The notes beneath the pieces were generated by a model. It saw nothing but the letters and a program-made list of their open reading frames with translations. It made no database searches and was not told the origin of the DNA. A program made the translations under genes and the position numbers. Positions 53,772-64,000 of a stretch of 64,000 bases of DNA are shown here, piece after piece (within the stretch, counting starts at the first letter, position 1; each line of letters opens with the position of its first letter). Source of the stretch: Heracleum sosnowskyi (lineage: Eukaryota; Streptophyta; Magnoliopsida; Apiales; Apiaceae); the NCBI GenBank assembly GCA_030848705.1, contig CM061240.1, positions 121,942,998 to 122,006,997 on the forward strand. Direction: 5' to 3'.

Positions 53772-54161
53772 TTACAAAAAGGCCAATAAGCTCAAGAATC
53801 CACAACCCACTAAAAGTGGCATCTTCACCAACAAATCCCGAGCAGCATTCGAAAAATATGGATCAACTGGATATAAATTTCCAGGCGGGCCTGTTATGTA
53901 AATATATGACGGTGGAGGAGGGCAATTCAAGGTAGGATAGCTAGGAGTTGGTGGCTTTTTAGGTGCAGGAGGTGGAGGTGATGGTGGTGGAGGAGTTTGA
54001 GTACACGGGACGTTACAAACTGGACATCCACCGCACTTAATTTCTCCGTTGGGATCGCCTACGGGCACCGAGCTTTGTTGGAGCTTCCTCGGATTATTCG
54101 AAGCATTTGTTGGAGCTGTAACAAGAAAAAGAATAAGAAGAATTGCTAGAAGGGATGACAT
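53772..54161 (-). CDS. Proline-rich secreted protein, likely GPI-anchored (second copy)
   Basis: 129 residues from the ATG at 54161; the open frame extends further upstream only through a GTG. A signal peptide (SSLLAILLILFLVTAPTNA) is followed by a Cys-rich block CGGCPVCNVPCTQ, an extensin-like run (PPPPSPPPPAPKKPPTP), a YIYITGPPGNLYPVDPYFSN motif and a hydrophobic tail (LLVGCGFLSLLAFL) typical of GPI attachment. Proteins of this plan are annotated in plants as leucine-rich-repeat-extensin-like or hydroxyproline-rich glycoproteins of the wall, although no LRR is present here. A TATATATA box at about 54338-54347 on the minus strand would give a 5'UTR of about 150 bp. It has the same order of signal peptide, Cys motif, Pro repeats and tail as the gene at 28204-28617. 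Confidence 0.8.
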   Translation of the reverse strand: MSSLLAILLILFLVTAPTNASNNPRKLQQSSVPVGDPNGEIKCGGCPVCNVPCTQTPPPPSPPPPAPKKPPTPSYPTLNCPPPPSYIYITGPPGNLYPVDPYFSNAARDLLVKMPLLVGCGFLSLLAFL

Positions 54162-54335
54162 GTTAAGTTTTTGCCTGTGATCACCTACAACTCTTTGAGA
54201 ATTGTATGTGACGATTTGAAGAGAAAAATAGTTGACTTGAAAAATAATAAGGTTGGGCACGGAAAGTGTAGAGGGCCAAAGGTGACTTGATTAAGCATAA
54301 ACATGTAGAGAATGAAAGTGATATGATGCTTAAGT

Positions 54336-54350
54336 TGTGTATATATATGC
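54336..54350 (-). promoter_or_regulatory. TATA box of the second proline-rich gene
   Basis: Minus-strand CATATATATACAC, about 180 bp upstream of the ATG at 54161. Confidence 0.45.
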
Positions 54351-55551
54351 CTAGTAGTAGGATAAATATTTATTTGCTGATATGCTCAATGTACAAGAGA
54401 TACCGTTACATGTGAATGGTCCATAATTTAGGCCAACCACATGGGCTCATGGGACTTGTATCAAATTTTGGTTGAGCTTGCTTTATAAATATTCTTAATT
54501 TCCCTGATTACATGCATGCTTTTTTGCTCTATATGATTTCAGGGTGGCACCGAGAAGGTCAAAATCGTAGAGGGGATTTTGGTTCATGATTAATAATGAT
54601 TCCGCGGAATGGATATTAGAATTTTCATTTTATGGGTTCGATTCTTGTTTATAGACGTTTTCATGTACAATTCATTTTCATTCTCGATTCTCATCTACTA
54701 TTCAAACCCTTCCGTCAAAGGACTTGTAGATATTGCAATTAGGTGTAAGCCGTAGGTGAGATAACTTTGGGATTTTGCTTTTTATAAAACGCATAGCGAT
54801 ATATAGTGAAGAAATTATTGGAGGATGATGAAACAAATAAAGATAATGGGATTGTTAGAGGAATCGTATACTCTTAGCCAGCTTTGCTAATATGACAAAG
54901 AAAATACAGCTGTTTGTATGAAAGGTATTCTCTGAACAGCCTATTACTTGAGCAAAATCTCTAGCTTTGCATCTATAATAAATAAACAAACAAATTGACT
55001 AAATATATATAGCCCATCACAACTCATGTTCAAAGCTCTTTACAAAGAAATGATAAAATATACAAGTTTTAAGACTTTAAATCTAATTAATTTCGTGCTT
55101 AATAAAAATCTTAGGAGGCTAGATATTAGTCAAGCACCTGCAAGAAAAAAACAATCTTAAAGAGGTTCGAAGGGTAATGCACATATATAAAACCATTGAA
55201 AAAGGTAACCAATATTAGGTGAGCCAAGAAACGAAGGTTAGAGGAATGGAAAAGGGAACAAAAACAGGAAATATTTATGGAATCGAAAGAGTGAATAAGA
55301 AGGATTTCTTTGCTTGGCTAGAAAGGCTCAACTACACCGTCCCATGTGCTACTTAAGCATCATCCAACAACTTCAACCGAGTAAACGTTTATTTCCTCTT
55401 TTTATTTTTATTTTTAGGTAATTTTTTTCAATATTAAAAAATAAAAATAGAACATACAAAACCCTATGTAATTATAGGCCGTCAAAGAACAATAAACGAG
55501 TTTACGGCACAAGTTCACTACATAAATGGAATACAAGATTGAAATCCAAGA
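54351..55551. other. Intergenic DNA upstream of the second proline-rich gene
   Basis: AT-rich, with no conserved open frame. It contains several poly-A/T runs and no recognised repeat ends. Confidence 0.5.
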
Positions 55552-55641
55552 TTAAAATTCTGCTTCATCCTTCTTCATCTGCGGTTGTTGACGTTGTTGT
55601 CGCTGAACTAAGGGAGATCCGCGGTATATCCACATACACTC
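55552..55641 (-). pseudogene. C-terminal piece of the DUF4283-like pseudogene
   Basis: Minus-strand frame WIYRGSPLVQRQQRQQPQMK, then KDEAEF and a TAA at 55552. It lies immediately beyond the TIR element that separates it from the main part, and its Gln/Arg-rich tail fits the Gly/Arg-rich end of that part. The exact join cannot be settled because the element's TSD is unclear. Confidence 0.45.
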
Positions 55642-56593
55642 GGCTCTATTTGGATGGGGTTGAGTTGGTAGAGGTTGGGAAAAATCATGTTTGGTAAAGT
55701 AATTTGAGGAAAGAGTTAGTTTGAGAGTGGTTGGTTAAGGGTTGAGCATAGTTCATTTTTTAGAACTTTTCAACATCTCAAATTGGGGTGTTAAGAAGGT
55801 TGAAATTTATGTATCAAATCTACTCCATTACATATTAAATTAATTAATTATGTACTTTTAATTTTATATTGTAAATATAATTTTTTTTATATTTACATCA
55901 TCATTAGAAAAATAATTTGAGAAATATTTTTAAAAATCTTTTTATCTAGAAATTGTTTTCATAAAACTTTTTCCGATATTTTTTTTGAGAAATTATTAGT
56001 AAATTTTCTCCCAAAATTATTTTTTTGAGAAATTTTTCCCCGAATGTTATTTTTGATAAAACTTTTCCCAATATTTTTGAGAAATTTATTCTAAAAAAAC
56101 AAATTCATCAAGAAATATTTTTCGGAAAATAATTTCTCGAGAAATTTTTTCTCGAGAATTTTTCTCGAAAACCTTTTCCCGAAAAATGTTTTTTTCGAGA
56201 AATTTTTTCCCTAGAGTTTTTTCTCGAGAAATTTTTCCCGAAAAATATGTTCTCGAGAAATTTTTTCCAAGATTTTTTTCTCAAGAAACTTTTTCCGAAA
56301 AAGATTTTCTCGAGAAATTTTTTTCCGATAATTTTTTCTCGAGAAATTTTTGCCGAAAAATATTTTCAAAATTTAATTTTAGGAAAGCAATCTTAAAATT
56401 ATTTTAAAATTTTGGTTTATTCTTTGTCTAAATAAAATTGTTATAATATTTATTCATCCAACCCTTGGTTCTAACCATTCATCCAAACAAGATAAGAGTT
56501 CAACCCCTCTTTACCCAACCCTTACATCCAAACAAGTTAAGGGTTCAACCTAACCCAATCATTCCCTCCTTAACCCCCCATCCAAACAGGCCC
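55642..56593. mobile_element. TIR element of about 950 bp with TTCTCGAGAA palindromes, inserted in a pseudogene
   Basis: Ends GGCTCTATTTGGATGGGG (left) and, inverted, GGGCCTGTTTGGATGGGG (right). Subterminal blocks share TTGAG/AACCC words in inverse order. The centre (about 55900-56370) is built from repeated TTTTCTCGAGAAATTTTTCCCGAAAAAT-like units that are self-complementary. No protein is encoded; the long frame at 56186-56407 is a product of the repeats. Confidence 0.6.
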
Positions 56594-58119
56594 TCAGAGT
56601 TCCCTGCCAAGGTTTCCACCTCTCTGACCTCCTCTATCAGTCTCGAATCCAAACTGGCTTCCCGAACTCCCTTGGTCCCCTTGATCCCCTTACACGTCAA
56701 GATCCCCTTAATCCGCTGGATCCTCTTGTTCCCTTTTAGATTCATGATGACTCTTACCAGGGGTCTCCCTGTCACCATACCCACCATACCCGTCGTGTCC
56801 ACCATGATCCCTATGGTCTCTAGTATTACGTAGGCTCTGTTTCTGTCTAAGATTGAAGAGGCGAAAGTCAGTGTCATCATAATCGAGTCTATCAAGAGAG
56901 GCAGGATAACCAAAGAAGGTAGTAGTCTTGAAGATCATCGGATCATGCTTGCGAGGGTAATAACGAGTCTCTCTGGATGAGCTTCTATAAGTCACCCGGA
57001 CAGGAACATTCACCAATTCAGAGAAATCATCCAAGATTCCCACCCAAATATAAGTGGGTTTATGTCCTTGAGGGTCTAGCTGAATCAGCATCCGATCAGC
57101 ACCATCATCGTCTAAAGCCCTGGAAGGCTGATCAAAGCAAATAAGCTTCCAATAGCGCTAGCCACATAACAAATATCGTCCTGGTATTTCAAAGTAAGAG
57201 AAACATTGTACATGGTGACCCAAAAAAAAATGGGAGACCATGTCAGCAAGGGAGAACCACAATCTATCTTGCCAATTACTAAGTCTCATGACACTATCTC
57301 TAAAGACAATTTTCTCTAGCTCAAGAGCTGTCAACATGCTATGCTCAGTCGAAAAAACAAATTCCTAGTAACCCAAATCATTATAAGTTGCATTATTCAA
57401 GTCATCTCATCTTAAAAAGGCACAAGCCCTCACAAAAAGGTGAGGGAGAGTATCTCCAATCAAGAAACCAATCAAGGACACATTATCTAAACCAGTTTCA
57501 TTGATATCACTATCATTCTCATTTAAGTTCAGATTCTCATTCATTTCATTAACATCATTATCAGTCTCATTCAAATTCAGATTCACATTCATCACATTAG
57601 AACTAGACAAGCTAGTACAAGAGTCAAATTAGCCGAGGGGCCAGCAAGACTAGCATTCAAGTTCTGAAATCTAACAATTGGAAAGGAAACAAACCTATTG
57701 TCATGCACATGTCTATTCGAGAGAGAATGTTGTTTAGGGAAGGAGTAGGCCACTCTAGCCGCAAAACCTGTTGTTGATGCATTCCATCGATCCCTATTCA
57801 TTCCAATTTCTGTCCCGATTTTCATCGAGTCAGACCGCATCCGTCCTTTCACCATATTGCTCAAATCTAATTCCAAAGGAAAAGAAGGAAAAGAATGGTT
57901 TGAGCCAAAGGAGGACAAAACCCTCTTTTCTTTGAAATCTCCAGAGATCACTCTTGAATTGCAATTCAAGGAAATTTCATCTAAAAACTCAGGGTGTGAG
58001 TCATTGATAACATCAAAGAAAACCGAGTCCCCAAATGAGAATTCATCCCAGGTTAGTGCGTCGTCACCCGATTCAGAGGAATCAGAGGAGAAATGTGTGA
58101 AATGGTGGGGAAGAGACAT
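56594..58119 (-). pseudogene. DUF4283-like (zinc-knuckle family) protein, decayed
   Basis: The ATG at 58119 opens a frame with an acidic, Ser-rich start (SSDSSESGDDALTWDEF). Later frames give a DUF4283-like core (FVFSTEHSMLTALELEKIVF; VMRLSNWQDRLWFS; FDQPSRALDDDGADRMLIQL; KPTYIWVGILDD; VPVRVTYRSSSRETRYYPRK) and a Gly/Arg-rich tail (RGGQRGGNLGREL). Frame changes occur near 57610-57630 and 57160-57240, with stops near 57407 and 57367. DUF4283 proteins in plants are often retroelement-derived nucleic-acid binders. No complete product is possible. A TIR element cuts off its C-terminus. Confidence 0.72.
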
Positions 58120-58201
58120 GTCAAAGAAGAAGAAGGAGGAGGGAGAAGAAGAGAGGAAGGTGGAGGCGGAAAGGTTACAGCTAGGGTTAAGTGGAGAATA
58201 A

Positions 58202-60818
58202 GAAAGAGGAGATGAAAGAGAGAAAGAAGAATTTAAACAAATATGATCGATCGTAAATATGTTGAATATCGATCCTCAATCTCTTGTTAGTGAGAATCTC
58301 GACTGATGGTCCGCGAGTTACTCCCTCCGTAACCATTCCTAAAATTATTTGGGCGTTGTATAGAAATGGCATATTCATAGCAGCCCGGCTAGGAAACACA
58401 CATCCGGACATATGTCGCATATGCACGTTCCGATCATCCTTGATTTCTTGGGTGTTCACACACCAGTTCTCGTTGCCAACCTTAAATAGGTAGACTGTCG
58501 GCAGACTCTAAGGAGGGGGACATGGACGGAGGCAAGGGGTGGCAGGCGGGTGCGGTTGCCACCCAAAAATCCGGAATAATCAAATGTTCGTGTTAAAATT
58601 CATAAAAAAAACAAATTTTGTATTTTTTTTATACTAAAACTTGTAGTATTTCATTGTTGCCCCTTCAAATACATATAATTTTTATTAATAGATTAATAGA
58701 TTTATGATTTTTTATATGATTTTGATAAATTAGTTTATGAAAAAAAATAGTCAACTCTTGTTTTCTTAGCTCCACTACGAGGAAAGGTCTATAAGAAGAG
58801 AAAAGATGAGCAGTGCCTAATTAAGATCCATACAGAAAAACAATCTTTAATTTTCTGATCACTACGAATTGTCACTAAAATCTCCCTACCGACCTTCAAG
58901 CATTGAGTGCCAAGGGAACAAGAGTATCTATCTACTTCAAACATGTCGTACCTAAACTTCATTCTTACAATATTTATGTGCTTACTACCGAATCCACAAG
59001 GTTCACCCTAAAGAATCTCATACCATTATTAATTGCATTACTTTACCTCGTCGACAGACTAATCATTAGCTGTAAAGAATCTCACCGTGACTCCTCCATA
59101 ATAACATGGATACTTATCAACCCTGCCTCTGCTGTGGCAGTCCGAAACTTCATGTTCATAGAACTAATACTATTAGACCCAAATTTAACGTGAAAACTAA
59201 AAACAGAGTTGAGCAAGCAAGCTACGCATCTCCGGATACTGCTAGTTATTGTGTCATGTACAAAGAGGGAACAAGAACGTAGTATATATGCCTGTATACA
59301 TGTCGAACCCTTTCTGAAACACGAGTATATTTTCTCTGAAACATGATTTATGTTATTCCGAACCCTTTCTGATGTTAATTCTGTATTATATATTGGAGAC
59401 TGCCTACAAATCCTGTGGCTAGACTCGTAATCCAGCGCCTGTTTCTGTGAAGAACAGGACAACCCTGTAAACTTAAGACATTGGGCCATATAGCAAAACA
59501 TACTCTGCAAAGTTTATCCTGCATTTTGAATATTGCAGGTTATTCATGAGCTCAATCAGTACACCTAGAATGCCAACTTGGAATGTGTATTTTTCTGAAT
59601 AATCCTCTCCAAGTACTATACAGATCACAAAAGTGATGCTGTTTCATTATCATAAAAGCCAACACTTTTATCACAAGTAAAACAAACAGATCAAATATCC
59701 TTGTAGTTGTAGATGTCTCTTCAGAAATATTATTCTGTAGGAGCCGGTTTTGATACCAAACATGTACTTAATCTTTTTGTAATTGTCTCTCTGGATTTTC
59801 TCTAATATTCTGGATAAAATCGTCTTGGTAATTGGCACGCTTGTTTATTATCAACATTCGAGATTTGGATCAGTGATTTCAATTTTTTTCTAAGTATCTT
59901 CTTTGCTCAAAGTCTACAATACTTGGAAAATATTGTTTTTGATTTTCATACGCATCGCCCATAAGTGAAGTAAAGAATATTTGATGTACTTGAGGGATCT
60001 GGATGGTCTGAGATATCACCATGGTAACTAATGCAGGGATCTGGATGTACTTGATTATTGCTGGTAACACAACTGACAGTTGATTCATGCACAATCCAAT
60101 GATTTACCTTGCAGGATGAAGTGCATCAAAGAACGAACAATCCAATGATTTACCTTGCACAAATCCTCGAAATTTGTTATCACCAAATTCCTCCGTTAAC
60201 AATAAACATGCACAATGTTTGACAACTGGTATGTTCTCACTTTTAAAAGCTACCTTTTGCAAAATCAAAGGAGTAGATAAAAAAGTATGAATTCTGAAAC
60301 CTATGTAACAATATTTACAAAGCTGGATAGTGGATTTGTGGATCATCAAGCAAATAAATAGTCATCGTAATTAGAAGTTCCTGCAGATTAATCCTAGCCT
60401 CACAGATACCACACACAGTCATACACAAAAAAAAAAAAATCTTTATGATTATATCATGTGGCATCTTTATTAGTGTTCTGAAACATTCCCTTGTAACCAA
60501 AACCTGCAGATAGAGCTCGATCTAATATGCCACAACAACTATATTTTTAAAATAGCTTTATCTACTATAGATTTTGTTAAAAACTTAGATTTCCAAAATT
60601 CCAGCTCTCGTACTGCCATCGAAACAAAATAATTCCGAAATCACTCTCCAAAAAATGTCAAAAATCTACACTTGATAGTATTCATCAAACTCCTGTATTA
60701 TTTACATGAAAAGAGAAAACAATAAAAATTGTTCTCTCCAAAAACACCAAAAGAAAAAAAAAAGGTCATTTTCCCGAAATTGATAAGAAAAGCAAATATC
60801 TCTCTTGCCTAAATAACG
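58202..60818. other. Intergenic DNA, no gene recognised
   Basis: No conserved frame is found. ACAATCCAATGATTTACCTTGCA occurs twice, at 60091 and 60137 (46 bp apart). A CTCCCTCCGT string at 58321 resembles a MITE end without a partner. Confidence 0.5.
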
Positions 60819-61058
60819 TTACGGACATATGACAAAATGACCACTGCCATAAGCATCTTCACCCTCATGCATAAGCTTTACCCTGTTGTGACACGGTGAA
60901 GGATCCGAAGGGGGCACCGGCCCTCTAGGCAGCTCGTTAGGAATGGCGCTGTAGAACCCCATAGCTTTTACTTTCATCGAAAGCCCTGTCGATGCAGTTG
61001 CTGCAAGTATCGTAAATATAAGCAATACCACCCTAAGCTTCTTTGTATCAAACAACAT
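60819..61058 (-). CDS. IDA-like (IDL) signal peptide precursor
   Basis: 79 residues. The ATG at 61058 is used because it starts directly with a signal peptide (LRVVLLIFTILAATASTG) and the total then fits the IDA/IDL family (roughly 75-110 residues). Residues 44-58, PRGPVPPSDPSPCHN, match the conserved C-terminal EPIP/PIP motif of IDA-like proteins, whose processed peptide is read by HAESA-type receptor kinases at the cell surface. The P-C in place of K-R before HN is, as I recall, seen in the stress-linked IDL6/IDL7 branch rather than IDA itself. Asp52 replaces the usual Gly or Ala, and a 21-residue tail (from R59) follows HN. No intron is seen. A TATA-like ATATATAAATTT on the minus strand at about 61194-61206 gives a short 5'UTR. 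Confidence 0.78.
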   Translation of the reverse strand: MLFDTKKLRVVLLIFTILAATASTGLSMKVKAMGFYSAIPNELPRGPVPPSDPSPCHNRVKLMHEGEDAYGSGHFVICP

Positions 61059-61189
61059 GATGAAATGTTGCTTATTTTCTGTGTTTCTTCCGAAAATCCG
61101 TTGCGCGATCCACGGTACTAACGAGACAAGCTTGTTATATATGCTGAATCTTAATATTGTGGCATGAAAGAATGTTAAGAACACAGAGA

Positions 61190-61206
61190 AAGAAATTTAT
61201 ATATGT
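61190..61206 (-). promoter_or_regulatory. TATA box of the IDA-like gene
   Basis: Minus-strand ACATATATAAATTTC about 140 bp upstream of the ATG at 61058, next to a CT-rich stretch (CATTTTCTCTCTACA) of the kind common near plant transcription starts. Confidence 0.5.
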
Positions 61207-61259
61207 AGAGAGAAAATGAAAGGAGCTAGGAGGGAGTAGTTGAAATGTTGTAGATTGAA

Positions 61260-62125
61260 TACAATGGGTTTCGAACACACGATAATAGCACTGATGGTAT
61301 TTGTGAGTTTGTGACTAACCCTTTTAAGACTTTTTAAATATTGAAGGTGTTTAAGTATTGCATATCCCATTAGCAGCCAATTTAGAATTTATTGATTTTT
61401 ATCATTGTAAATGTGGGACTCTTTTACTTGTTTATTCACCACTTCAGTTAACCTTTTTGTCGTGGTTTTGTTTCTTATGCTTCGTTTCTTGCTATTTTAC
61501 TAGGTTAATTATTAAAAATTATTCTTCGTATATATAATATTTCATTAACTTTAAATTTGCTATTCAATTAACGAGAATAAGAATAAAATTTCAATACAAA
61601 AATGTATCAGAAACTTGTTCATGTTAGGTTTGGAATTTCACAACTAAAATGACATCAAAGATATGCTACTTACAAAAATAAACGAAAATGCCGACTAGTT
61701 TGAGTTATTTCTCTTCTCTCTAGAAACCATTTATCATTACTTTTTCTTTTTCCGAGACTAACTTGTAAATTGTCAGGCACTGTTTTAGCAAAAGAACTTT
61801 CCAAAGATATTTATTTTTAATTTCTCATCAGATGGACGGACACTTGGTGAATTCTAAGCTCATCCACGGCTGTTAAACCAGAGTATCTTATCATTTCAAA
61901 ATAGCACAAAATTTCTGGATAAACCAGCAGCAACTTCGTCTTATTACAACAAATCAGTGGCTCACTCGGGTCACATTTTTTTTTAATTTTAGTCACATTT
62001 CAAATTTTGGATGGTTAATAAACTTTAAGACAGAATGATATAGTAATACTAATTTAGTTTCGAATTATTTAAAATACTAGTCCCGCCATTATTTGACATT
62101 CTCGCATAAAATTTTATAGAATATA
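61260..62125. other. Intergenic DNA upstream of the IDA-like gene
   Basis: AT-rich, with no coding frame recognised. Part of it is presumably the promoter of the gene at 60819-61058. Confidence 0.5.
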
Positions 62126-62380
62126 CTCCATACGTCCCCCTCAATTTTTTACATTGAGGGGATGATACGAAAGTTAAGAAAAAATGTAAATTACTAGAGA
62201 AAAGTAAGAAAAATGAGTAAAGTGGTGGGAACAATCAATATTTAATGTATAAAGTAGGTATATTGAAAAAAATTAGTGAATGTGATTGAATTTTATATTA
62301 TAAAATATTATTATTTATGATATATAAAGAAATTAGAGAAACGTACTAAAAAAAACTGTAAAGAAATGAGAGATACGGAG
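62126..62380. mobile_element. Stowaway-type MITE
   Basis: CTCCATACGTCCCCCTCAAT at the left faces GAGAGATACGGAG at the right (inverted ends CTCCATACGT / CTCCGTATCT), with TA before the left end. At 255 bp, AT-rich and non-coding, it fits Tc1/mariner-derived Stowaway elements. The right-hand TA is not perfect. Confidence 0.65.
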
Positions 62381-64000
62381 AAAATATTAAGTTAAGTGAA
62401 TAACTTTGCACTTAGGTTACATGATCAGTCATTCTTTATTTAGCTAAAATAATCCGTGTTGGCAAAAAGTTATGCCAATTATTGGAAAGTGAAGTCGTGT
62501 TTTATGCCATTGCTGTGATTTTCACTAGAAGGGTTATCGTTAAATTCAGTGGCACGGGAAACGATAACTTTAAAGTAATTGTATGACAATGGTGCAGCCT
62601 GAAACACATTGTTGTGAGTTTAAGCATGGCCTGGCTGTCACGCTGGTGTGATTAGTTGAAATATCACATGATTGGGCTCTTTTTTCTGTTGTATTTTGCT
62701 CATTAGCCAAACCTTTTCAATCTTTTGGGGACCCAAGTCTCCAATTCGTGCAAACTTTTGGTGCCAGAACATCTCAGACTTTACCAGTGGGGAAACATTT
62801 TTGCCATAGATATGGTGTTATCCAGAAACCAGTGTTTCTAGAACCAAATAAGTAAGAGCTGCCTCCTTAGATCCTGTTCGGTTTTGCGGTTTATCAAATT
62901 AAAATCGGCGGGGATAAAAACCAACCGGCTTTTAACAATTCGGATCTAAAATGTTAAATTTTAAAATGATCTTCCGCTGTCAGTTGAGACGTAAAAAAAT
63001 AATACTAGTGTTTAAGAACAATCGGAACTTTTAAAAATATAGCAGATTATTTGGAACTAATTTCTACTTGGATTTTGGATAATCGGTTCCCAGCTCCGGG
63101 CAAAATATTAAAAGTGTTAATAGTTGTAATATCATCATTGGTGAACTTCTGTCCTGGGAGGACGGGTTTTATACACATTCGGCTATTTTCATAGGCAATG
63201 GAATTGTGGTGGTAGCGTAGCGGCAATGCTGCATTATGGAAAACACGTTCGGGTGGCTTTACTGTGACTTGCAATTTTTAATTTATATTTTTAGACTTTG
63301 AGTTGCAATATTTATGAAATTAATTTTAATTAAAATTCATAAAGTGTAAATGTTCTCTTCTTACAGTTTACAATAGAAGTTTTAAACAAATAGCAAGCTC
63401 ATTGCTCTTTTGTTCACCTTTTTAACTATCGAACTTTTCATTTTTCACATTCTACTCCAACGAAGTATAGTAAGAATTAGCGTTACAAAAAAAAAATTAG
63501 TAAGAATTATCACCAGTTTATCACAGTTAATTAATCTTCTAATGTGGCAACTATATTTATTAACTCCTTATATAAGGGAGATATCTAAAACTTTGGTCGG
63601 TGATCTTGTACTACCAAAAGTATATGATTTGTTGGATTATAAAACTATAAATATTCAAATATATGAGGACCGTTAGATATAATATTAAAAATTGTATTTG
63701 ATTAATAATAGGATAGTTTTAAATACTAAAAATTGTATTTTGATAATTTAAACCAATTACAAATAGATTTTCTATATTGAATAGAAATCTTTATGTAAAA
63801 AATCGTAATTATCTTTTCTCTTTGTTTATGGATAGTTCCAGTTAGATAATAATTATTAACCATCATTAAATTAAAGATAATTTTGTTAGCTTCGTGTGGG
63901 CTGTAAAATTGTTAAAATCTGTTGACTAAAACTAGATATAGAACCCAAACAGTAAAGTGATTATCTAAATTTTAATAATTTTTTTTTAATTTAAACCAAT
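62381..64000. other. Intergenic DNA to the window end
   Basis: AT-rich with no supported gene. Short open frames at 63047-63274 and 63410-63676 have no recognised motif. Confidence 0.5.

Noticed and set aside
56186..56407. 73-codon frame rich in Phe and Ser
   Set aside because: Produced by palindromic TTCTCGAGAA repeats of the TIR element.
58319..58350. CTCCCTCCGT string as a MITE
   Set aside because: No inverted partner or TA duplication found nearby.
59082..59510. 142-codon minus-strand frame
   Set aside because: No recognised motif, no codon bias signal and no promoter context; insufficient to call a gene.
61059..61184. 121-residue version of the IDA-like protein
   Set aside because: It would place the signal peptide in the middle; the 79-residue form from 61058 fits the family.
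63047..63274. 75-codon minus-strand frame near the window end
   Set aside because: No family similarity recognised, in AT-rich intergenic sequence.

Overview
The window is nuclear DNA of a flowering plant, most likely a eudicot. It is AT-rich and contains spliced genes, plant LTR retrotransposons (Ty3/gypsy Tat clade, Ty1/copia Sirevirus), CACTA, PIF/Harbinger and hAT transposons, MITEs, proline-rich wall-type secreted proteins and a small IDA-like signal peptide gene. The species cannot be named from sequence alone. About two thirds of the window is transposable elements. Six of them can be bounded exactly by terminal repeats plus perfect target-site duplications (TSDs).

Layout. 1-1950: AT-rich intergenic DNA. 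1956-11836: a very young Tat-clade gypsy element on the minus strand (TSD GTAAC) with an intact 1822-residue gag-pol and, in its 3' region, an antisense three-exon gene with its own promoter-like signals. 11842-13269: intergenic, with a tRNA-like gene carrying a long insert. 13273-27002: a three-level nest. A PIF/Harbinger element (TSD TTA) with decayed transposase and ORF1 contains a non-autonomous CACTA element (16334-26840, TSD ATC), which contains a second Tat-type gypsy element (18717-25795, TSD CACAT) with an intact gag, a ruined pol and two tandem arrays. 27369-27910: one end of another CACTA-type element. 28204-28617: a proline-rich secreted protein gene (minus).

30513-50560: an unidentified minus-strand gene relic is split by a hAT element (30784-33844, TSD GTTCAGCT) and by a degenerate copia element (33985-50494, TSD CTTTA). 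The copia element is in turn split by a Sirevirus-type copia element on the minus strand (35744-47470, TSD TTAAC) with gag, pol and a decayed envelope-position ORF. 50534-56593: small TIR elements, two of them built from TTTCTCGAGAAA-like palindromes, and a second proline-rich secreted protein gene (53772-54161, minus). 55552-58119: a DUF4283-like pseudogene split by one of these elements. 60819-61058: an intact IDA-like peptide gene (minus). 62126-62380: a Stowaway-type MITE. The rest is AT-rich intergenic DNA.

How it fits together. The only host genes that look functional are three short secreted-protein genes, all on the minus strand (proline-rich, proline-rich, IDA-like), plus possibly the tRNA-like locus. 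LTR divergence gives an insertion order: first gypsy (1 mismatch in 465), second gypsy (2 in 536 plus a 6-bp indel), Sirevirus (6 in 492), outer copia (6 in 208 plus a 4-bp indel). This order agrees with the nesting. The most unusual items are the spliced antisense gene in the first gypsy element, the young gypsy copy that keeps only gag, the three-deep nest, and the gene relic rejoined in frame by removing two insertions. No unknown enzymatic or defence system was recognised.
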